From the NCBI GenBank assembly GCA_022447205.1, contig JAKVBQ010000005.1:62001-126000 (forward strand): a stretch of 64,000 nucleotides of DNA. Direction: 5' to 3'. The translations under genes were made by a program, and so were the position numbers. This DNA is from Phycisphaerales bacterium (GTDB lineage: Bacteria; Planctomycetota; Phycisphaerae; Phycisphaerales; SM1A02). This document shows positions 56,984-64,000 of the stretch, in pieces; the stretch's first letter is position 1, and every line of letters begins with the position of its first letter. The notes below the pieces were generated by a model. It was not told the DNA's origin. It did no database searches and saw only the letters and a list, made by a program, of their open reading frames with translations.

Positions 56984-57910
56984 TCAGGCCGGACTGGGGA
57001 CGCTTTCGAGCACCTTCTGCATGATCCGACGCGTGGTCAGGGTGTCGCCTGCATGCATGTAGGTCTTGCTGATCACGCGGTGGGCACAGACCGGAAGAAC
57101 GTTCGCGATGATGTCATCCGGAACGACGAAGTCACGACCGGAGATCAGTGCGGTCGCACGGGCGGCCTGGGACAGAGCAAGTGCGCCACGCGGACTCACA
57201 CCCACCTGGAGATCGTCGCTTTCACGTGTCATCGTCACCAGATCGATGACGTACTTGACCAGGGCGTCGCTCATGCGGATCCGGTCGACCTCTTCCTGCA
57301 GTTCGGTCACCTCGCTGCCGGTCAGGACCGGCTCGAGTTCCTGGAGCGTGCTCCTTGCAGGCTGGAGGGCGAGGATCCTCGCTTCGTCGTTCGGCGCGGG
57401 ATACCCGAGGTTGATGCGCATGAGGAAACGGTCGAGCTGGTTCTCGGGGAGGAAGTAGGTGCCTTCGAACTCATAGGGATTCTGGGTCGCCACCACCATG
57501 AACGGCGTCGGGAGTTCACGAGCCTCGCCTTCGGCGGTGACCGTGTTCTCACTCATCGCTTCGAGCATCGCCGACTGTGTGCGCGGCGTGGTCCGGTTGA
57601 TCTCGTCGCTGAGGACGACGTTCGCGAAGATCGGACCCGGCCTGAACTCGAACTCCTCGGTGTCCTTCCGGTAGATGGACACGCCGGTGACATCGGCGGG
57701 GAGCAGGTCGGGCGTGCACTGGATCCTGCTGAACCGACAGTCGATCGACCGGGCCAGGGCGTTCGCAAGCACCGTCTTCCCGACGCCGGGAACGTCCTCG
57801 ATGAGGGCGTGGCCCCGGGCAAGGAGGCAGGTGATGATGCGATCGACGGCCTGGGTGTTGCCCATGTAGACCGAGATGATGTTGTCGCGAAGTCGTTCTA
57901 TGGCACTCAT
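56984..57910 (-). CDS. MoxR-family AAA+ ATPase
   Basis: A 308-residue AAA+ protein. Walker A lies in [15 protein letters not shown] (residues 39-53), Walker B in [10 protein letters not shown], and sensor 1 in [13 protein letters not shown] helical lid follows, with [19 protein letters not shown]. MoxR ATPases act as chaperones that insert cofactors or assemble complexes, usually with DUF58 and von Willebrand A proteins encoded beside them. Here no such partner lies next to it; queC follows and a divergent zinc-ribbon gene precedes it. Its client is unknown. Confidence 0.9.
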   Translation of the reverse strand: MSAIERLRDNIISVYMGNTQAVDRIITCLLARGHALIEDVPGVGKTVLANALARSIDCRFSRIQCTPDLLPADVTGVSIYRKDTEEFEFRPGPIFANVVLSDEINRTTPRTQSAMLEAMSENTVTAEGEARELPTPFMVVATQNPYEFEGTYFLPENQLDRFLMRINLGYPAPNDEARILALQPARSTLQELEPVLTGSEVTELQEEVDRIRMSDALVKYVIDLVTMTRESDDLQVGVSPRGALALSQAARATALISGRDFVVPDDIIANVLPVCAHRVISKTYMHAGDTLTTRRIMQKVLESVPSPA

Positions 57911-57983
57911 GCAGCCTGTATCCTAGTTGTCGAGTGCTCTCGATGCAGTCATGAGCTGACGCCGAGGAGGCGATCTTCGACAC

Positions 57984-58796
57984 ATGGCAGAATCCACCCC
58001 TCCAGAACAGCCGGAAAGCCTGCCCTGCTTCAACTGCAGGTACGAGCTGACGTCGTTGCCGAGGGATGCGGACTGCCCGGAATGCGGCTACCCGATCCTC
58101 AGCACCCTCCGGAAACGCGGAGAGGTCACCGAACCGCTTCGCAGGCTTCCCAGATTGAAACTCACGCTCATCTTTCTCCTCGCCGCCACGTTGAGCGGCG
58201 CTCCGGTCCTGATCGGCTACGCCGGGCTTGAATACCTCCAGGAAAGGGCCGCCAACCCCCTGCTCGACCAGCTTCGCGGGACCTTCCTGACCTCCCTGCC
58301 ATACCTGATGATCCTGGGATCGCTGACGCCACTGCTCACGATTCTGAGCGTTCCCAGCGAGATCGGCGGTGGGCGCTATCGCAAGCGGATCGCGGGACTG
58401 TTGCTGATCCTTGGGGGCGGAGGTGCAACCCTCGTTTCGCTGACAAAATCCGGGAACGCACTCGAATTTGCCTCGATCGTGGGCTATCCGGCGGGAACGA
58501 TCGCCTGTGCAATCGGGCTTGCAACGGCGGCTCGGTACATCGGACGGGCCGTTCCTCAGTGGAAACAGCTGGGCTCAGCCCGCCAGACTGCCGCCCCGCT
58601 GATCTCGGCGATCCTGCTCATCGCGATCCTGAGGCCGGTGCAGGCCCTGCTCAGCCCCATGAGCATGGGACTTGCCGGCAGTGAGGTCATCATCATCGGA
58701 TCCGAGATCCTGCTGGTGATCGGCAGCCTCTACCTGATGGTCAACCGTCTGTGGCTCTCGCTCCGACTCATCCAGGCCATGACAGCAGTGCGCTGA
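57984..58796 (+). CDS. Zinc-ribbon membrane protein of unknown function
   Basis: A 270-residue protein. The N-terminus carries a zinc ribbon with Cys15, Cys18, Cys31 and Cys34 (CFNC and CPEC), then a short linker. About six hydrophobic segments follow from residue 55 to the end (for example LTLIFLLAATLSGAPVLIGY). Similar zinc-ribbon plus multi-helix proteins are common in planctomycetes, and I know of no assigned role. It is divergent from MoxR across 73 bp. The 293 bp between it and groEL1 are treated under the promoter and leader entries. Confidence 0.6.
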   Translation: MAESTPPEQPESLPCFNCRYELTSLPRDADCPECGYPILSTLRKRGEVTEPLRRLPRLKLTLIFLLAATLSGAPVLIGYAGLEYLQERAANPLLDQLRGTFLTSLPYLMILGSLTPLLTILSVPSEIGGGRYRKRIAGLLLILGGGGATLVSLTKSGNALEFASIVGYPAGTIACAIGLATAARYIGRAVPQWKQLGSARQTAAPLISAILLIAILRPVQALLSPMSMGLAGSEVIIIGSEILLVIGSLYLMVNRLWLSLRLIQAMTAVR

Positions 58797-58984
58797 GCCG
58801 ACCAGGCCATCCCCAGACTGCCACGATGGCAGGATAAGGACACCCCCTGCACCAGATGGGGCACATCGGTGTCGGACATGGGGCGGCGGATGGCTCCAAA
58901 ATCAATCCTGAGAGGCTCTCAGGCTGTTTTTCACCTGAGCCACCGAACGACCCGCTTGGGCACGGGCTTTGATCTATCTCGGTA

Positions 58985-59010
58985 TTGAACGTGCCCCCCG
59001 GGTACCCATA
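58985..59010 (+). promoter_or_regulatory. Heat-shock (sigma-32-like) promoter candidate for groEL1
   Basis: TTGAAC (58985-58990) and CCCATA (59005-59010) are separated by 14 bp. Both resemble the sigma-32 elements CTTGAA and CCCCAT, with the right spacing. Transcription would start near 59017. No CIRCE element (TTAGCACTC/GAGTGCTAA) is present. Sigma-32 recognition in this organism is assumed. Confidence 0.4.
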
Positions 59011-59011
59011 G

Positions 59012-60754
<1,743 letters not shown>

Positions 60755-60839
60755 ACCCGAACCACCAGCACGCAGATTCACCCGCGCAATGCGCATCTGA
60801 CAGAACACCAGAAGAACAGAACACTTCCAAGAAACACCA

Positions 60840-60854
60840 CCGGCAGAACGCCGG
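60840..60854 (+). other. Hairpin in the groEL1-groES spacer
   Basis: A five-base stem CCGGC / GCCGG (60840-60844 and 60850-60854) with an AGAAC loop, followed by ATTTCC and then the groES Shine-Dalgarno AGGAG. A second small repeat GCGC-AAT-GCGC lies at 60784-60794. They could set the ratio of the two messages by partial termination or processing. Weak structural evidence only. Confidence 0.3.
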
Positions 60855-60876
60855 ATTTCCCAGGAGAGACACGAAC

Positions 60877-61167
60877 ATGTCCGTCCGACCCCTCGAAGAT
60901 CGAATTCTCATCAAGCCGACCGAAGCGGAAACCAAGACCAGCTCCGGCATCTTCCTCCCCGAATCCGCCAAGGAAAAGCCGATGCACGGCAAGGTCGTCG
61001 CACTCGGCCCGGGCAAGCTCCTCGACAACGGCGAGCGCATCAAGCCCGGTGTCAAGAAGGGCGACACCGTCGTCTTCGGCAAGTACTCCGGTTCGGAAGT
61101 TGAAATCAAGAACATCACGCACCTGATCGTTCGCGAAAGCGAACTCCTGGGTGTCATCGAAGGCTGA
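60877..61167 (+). CDS. groES: Co-chaperonin GroES
   Basis: A 96-residue lid protein of standard length. It opens VRPLEDRILIKPTEAE, has the mobile loop TKTSSGIFLPESAKEKP, and shows GKVVALGPG and VVFGKYSGSEV. It caps the GroEL cavity. It lies between the two groEL genes, 122 bp after the first and 28 bp before the second, so it could serve either. AGGAG precedes its ATG. Confidence 0.96.
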   Translation: MSVRPLEDRILIKPTEAETKTSSGIFLPESAKEKPMHGKVVALGPGKLLDNGERIKPGVKKGDTVVFGKYSGSEVEIKNITHLIVRESELLGVIEG

Positions 61168-61195
61168 CCCGCGCGTCGGAAATGGAGCATCACAG

Positions 61196-62806
61196 ATGAC
61201 CAAGCAGATGAAGTTTGAATCCGCCGCGCACGCAGAGCTCCTGGACGGGATCCAGCAGCTTGCCGACGCGGTTTCGGTGACCATGGGCCCCTCGGGCCAC
61301 AACGTGGTCATGGACAAGTCCTACGGAGGCCCCGCCGTCAGCAAGGACGGCGTGAGCGTCGCCAAGGAGATCGATCTCCCCGGCAAGTTCCAGAACATGG
61401 GCGCGAAGATGGTGCAGCAGGTCGCCAAGAAGACCGCTGACAAGGCCGGCGACGGCACCACCGCGGCCACGGTCCTGGCACGGAACATCTTCGAGGCAGG
61501 CCTGAAGCACGTCGCCACCGGAGCCAACGCCGTGGCGATCCAGCGCGGCATCAACGCCGCCGCGGCCGCCGCGGGCGACGCCATCAAGGCCACCGCCGTG
61601 AAGTGCAAGGGCAAGTCCGACCTCCAGAAGATCGCGACCGTCTCCGCCAACCATGACACCGAGATCGGCTCGGTCATCGCGGAAGCGATCGACCAGGTCG
61701 GTGCGGAAGGCGTCGTCGAAGTCGAGGAGAGCAAGACCGCCGAGACCCATCTCGACTACGTCGAGGGCATGTCCTTCGACAAGGGTTACCTCTCTCCGTA
61801 CTTCATGACCGACCCGAAAAAGGCGGAATGCGTTCTCCAGAACCCGATGATCCTCATTCACGAGAAGAAGATCTCCAACCTGGCGGACCTCCTCCCCCTC
61901 CTCAACAAGGTCGCGACCGCGGGAAGCCCCCTCCTGATCATCGCGGAGGAAGTGGACAACGAGGCACTGGCCGCCCTGGTGGTCAACCGACTGCGCGGCG
62001 TGCTCGAGGTCTGTGCCGTCAAGGCACCTGGATTCGGTGATCGTCGCAAGGCGATGCTCGAGGACATCGCGGTCCTCACCGGAGGCACCTTCTTCTCCGA
62101 GGACATCGGTCGAAGCCTCGAGGACGTGGAGCTGAAGGAACTCGGCACCACACGGAAGGCCATCGTCACCAAGGACGACACCACGCTCGTCGAGGGTGCA
62201 GGCAAGAAGAAGGACATCACGTCCAGGGCCAACCAGATCCGGAACCTCTATGACAACTCCACCTCGGAATACGATCGCGAGAAGCTCCAGGAGCGTCTCG
62301 CGAAGCTGACCGGCGGCGTCGCGATCATCTCGGTCGGAGCGCAGACCGAGACCGAGATGAAGGAACGCAAGGACCGCGTCGACGACGCACTCCATGCGAC
62401 CCGTGCCGCAGCCCAGGAAGGGTACGTTCCCGGCGGAGGCGTCGCCTTCCTGCGTGCGATCACCGCCGTCGAGGATGCTCGCAAGAAGGGCAAGGGCGAC
62501 GAAAAGCTCGGCTACGACATCATCGCCGAGGCGATGCGCATGCCCACCTGGCAGATCGCCAGCAACGCAGGCATCGACGGCGACCTCGTGGTCGAGAAGG
62601 TCTGCGAAGGCAAGGGTGGCTTCGGCTACAACGCCGCGAGCGACAAGTACGAGGACCTCACCAAGGCGGGGATCATCGATCCCGCACTGGTCGCCACGGT
62701 CGCACTCGGAAACGCGGCCAGCGTCGCCGGCCTCATGCTCACCACGAACGTCGTGATCACCGAGCTCGGTGATGATGACGACCCGATCGAGGGTGCGGTG
62801 AGCTGA
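61196..62806 (+). CDS. groEL: Chaperonin GroEL (copy 2, acidic tail)
   Basis: A 536-residue chaperonin paralogue. [35 protein letters not shown] and ATRAAAQEGYVPGGG are conserved. It ends ITELGDDDDPIEGAVS and so lacks both the His stretch and the GGM tail of copy 1. A VKCKGKSDLQKIA segment is also copy-specific. The ATG at 61196 has GGAG eight bases upstream; an earlier reading from 61151 overlaps groES without a site. The two copies probably handle different clients or conditions. A strong terminator follows. Confidence 0.95.
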   Translation: MTKQMKFESAAHAELLDGIQQLADAVSVTMGPSGHNVVMDKSYGGPAVSKDGVSVAKEIDLPGKFQNMGAKMVQQVAKKTADKAGDGTTAATVLARNIFEAGLKHVATGANAVAIQRGINAAAAAAGDAIKATAVKCKGKSDLQKIATVSANHDTEIGSVIAEAIDQVGAEGVVEVEESKTAETHLDYVEGMSFDKGYLSPYFMTDPKKAECVLQNPMILIHEKKISNLADLLPLLNKVATAGSPLLIIAEEVDNEALAALVVNRLRGVLEVCAVKAPGFGDRRKAMLEDIAVLTGGTFFSEDIGRSLEDVELKELGTTRKAIVTKDDTTLVEGAGKKKDITSRANQIRNLYDNSTSEYDREKLQERLAKLTGGVAIISVGAQTETEMKERKDRVDDALHATRAAAQEGYVPGGGVAFLRAITAVEDARKKGKGDEKLGYDIIAEAMRMPTWQIASNAGIDGDLVVEKVCEGKGGFGYNAASDKYEDLTKAGIIDPALVATVALGNAASVAGLMLTTNVVITELGDDDDPIEGAVS

Positions 62807-62821
62807 TCAATCGTGACCACC

Positions 62822-62854
62822 ACGACGGGGGGCCTGCGACAGGCCCCCCGTCGT
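62822..62854. terminator. Strong hairpin after groEL2
   Basis: A 15-base-pair stem (62822-62836 and 62840-62854) with a CGA loop and six consecutive G-C pairs in its middle (GGGGGG against CCCCCC). The bases that follow (CTTCCCC) contain only a few T residues. It should separate the chaperonin messages from dnaJ. Confidence 0.75.
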
Positions 62855-62885
62855 CTTCCCCTCACGGGGTCTGGAAGCACGAAGC

Positions 62886-64000
62886 ATGCCAACAGTTCGA
62901 TGCTACTACGAGATACTCTCGGTCGAACGCACCGCCTCCGGCGATGAAATCAAGCGTGCCTATCGACGGCTCGCGATGAAGTACCACCCCGATCGAAACC
63001 CGGACAACCCGGAGGCCGAGTCGTCCTTCAAGGAGGCGACCTCGGCATACGAGGTGCTCTCGGATCCGGACAAGCGTTCCCGATACGACCAGTACGGTCA
63101 TGCCGGTCTTCGCGGCACTCCGGGACATGACTTCCGGAGCATGCATGTCGACGACATCTTCTCGATGTTCCAGGACATCTTCTCAGGCGGCGGCATGGGC
63201 GGCGGCTCCGGCCGGCAACCACGAGGACGCGCCCGGGGGTACGACCTCGAGACGGAGGTCGAGATCACCCTCGAGGAGGTTCTCGAAGGCACGACAAGGG
63301 AAGTCAGCTTCAAGCGCCTCGACGTCTGCAACACCTGCTCTGGAACCGGCGGAAAGCCCGGGATCGAACCCGCGAAGTGCCCGACCTGCGGTGGCGAAGG
63401 CCAGGTCCAGCAGGCCGGCTTCGGCGGCATGTTCCGGATGGTCACGGTCTGCCCGAACTGCAAGGGCCGTGGCAAGGTCGTCGTCGAGAAATGCAGCGAC
63501 TGCCGCGGTGCAGGACGCGTCTCACTCTCTCGAACCCTGGAGGTCCAGATCCCCAAGGGGATCAGGGACGGCCAGATCGTCAGGGTGCAGGGAGAAGGCG
63601 AGCCACCGGCCCAGGAACAGAGCATCGACGGCTCCGGCACCAAGGGCGACCTCCACGTGGTCGTTCGGGTGCAGGGACACGACCTGTTCGAACGCGAGGG
63701 CGACGACCTGATCTGGGTTCAGCCGATCGCATTCGCCCAGGCCGCACTCGGCGCGGAGATCGAACTCCGAACCATCGACGGGACCACGACCCTCGAACTG
63801 GAACCGGGCACCCAGCACGGCTCGATCTGCAGGATCGAGGGCGAGGGACTCCCGAACCTGCGGACCCGCAGGCGAGGCGACCTCGTCGTCATCATCCAGC
63901 TGGTGGTGCCGAAGTCACTGGACGAGAAGCAGAGGAAGATCCTCGAGGAGTACGCGGATCTCGAGGAAATCCCGGTGAGCCACCCCGAACCCACGTTCTG
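62886..64000 (+). CDS. dnaJ: Chaperone DnaJ (cut off by the right edge)
   Basis: The first 371 residues of a DnaJ. The J-domain (2-68) contains the HPD motif in KYHPDRN. A Gly-rich region follows ([10 protein letters not shown]). Four zinc-binding CxxCxGxG repeats are visible: [24 protein letters not shown] and CSDCRGAG. The C-terminal substrate-binding domain follows ([19 protein letters not shown]) and is still open at 64000. It stimulates DnaK. dnaK and grpE are not in the window; with the preceding groEL-groES-groEL block this makes a chaperone cluster. The ATG at 62886 starts 31 bp after the terminator. Confidence 0.95.
   Translation, partial: MPTVRCYYEILSVERTASGDEIKRAYRRLAMKYHPDRNPDNPEAESSFKEATSAYEVLSDPDKRSRYDQYGHAGLRGTPGHDFRSMHVDDIFSMFQDIFSGGGMGGGSGRQPRGRARGYDLETEVEITLEEVLEGTTREVSFKRLDVCNTCSGTGGKPGIEPAKCPTCGGEGQVQQAGFGGMFRMVTVCPNCKGRGKVVVEKCSDCRGAGRVSLSRTLEVQIPKGIRDGQIVRVQGEGEPPAQEQSIDGSGTKGDLHVVVRVQGHDLFEREGDDLIWVQPIAFAQAALGAEIELRTIDGTTTLELEPGTQHGSICRIEGEGLPNLRTRRRGDLVVIIQLVVPKSLDEKQRKILEEYADLEEIPVSHPEPTF

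Overview
The window looks like chromosomal DNA of a free-living, probably marine Planctomycetota bacterium; Phycisphaerae-like is my best guess, by inference only. The evidence is high GC, three formylglycine sulfatases, two DUF1501 proteins each next to a large DUF1549/DUF1553 protein (planctomycete-typical pairs), an exosortase fused to an EpsI domain, and a GroEL with a His-rich tail. I see no phage, insertion sequence, CRISPR array, tRNA or rRNA. Genes are densely packed with many ATGA stop/start overlaps. No gap between genes exceeds 300 bp.

Layout. 1-4399 (minus): two overlapping sulfatases, a secreted YceI protein and the start of a membrane protein. 4450-11409: a flavin-dependent aromatic hydroxylase, a FUSC pump and a TolC lipoprotein (minus), set back to back with YtcA and an HlyD adaptor (plus). 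The last four match the E. coli ytcA-mdtNOP set. 11416-13736 (minus): a TerC-like protein and a third sulfatase. 13817-23650: housekeeping and unknown genes (Nudix hydrolase, PanE-like reductase, DUF4145 and TerB-like proteins, PgeF, a hybrid histidine kinase, a GYF-like protein, a lipoprotein, an RsmF-like methyltransferase, RNase D).

23822-43552: surface and extracellular functions. A SYLF lipoprotein is followed by a LamG-containing DUF1549/DUF1553 protein with its DUF1501 partner and by SixA. On the minus strand lie the exosortase-EpsI fusion, a second DUF1501 protein with a cytochrome-bearing 1122-residue partner, an OlsF-like bifunctional acyltransferase, and a beta-mannosidase coupled to a sodium/solute symporter.

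43655-50799 (plus) is the most interesting block. It encodes a Cys-rich exported protein, a TolC lipoprotein, an HlyD adaptor, a MacB/LolD-type ATPase, two FtsX-type permeases and a lipoprotein with a Cys-rich motif and a (His-Asp)n tail. I infer an ABC-type tripartite envelope exporter dedicated to a metal, possibly copper or another thiophilic metal. Xylulokinase and a 59-residue membrane protein follow on the same strand.

52569-64000 carries an amidase lipoprotein, gyrB, queC with a MoxR ATPase, a zinc-ribbon membrane protein, and a chaperone block groEL1-groES-groEL2-dnaJ (dnaJ runs off the end). The groEL1 leader has a heat-shock-like promoter candidate and a compound hairpin containing an anti-Shine-Dalgarno sequence. 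All six convergent gene junctions have inverted repeats at or close to the stop codons, none followed by a T-run.
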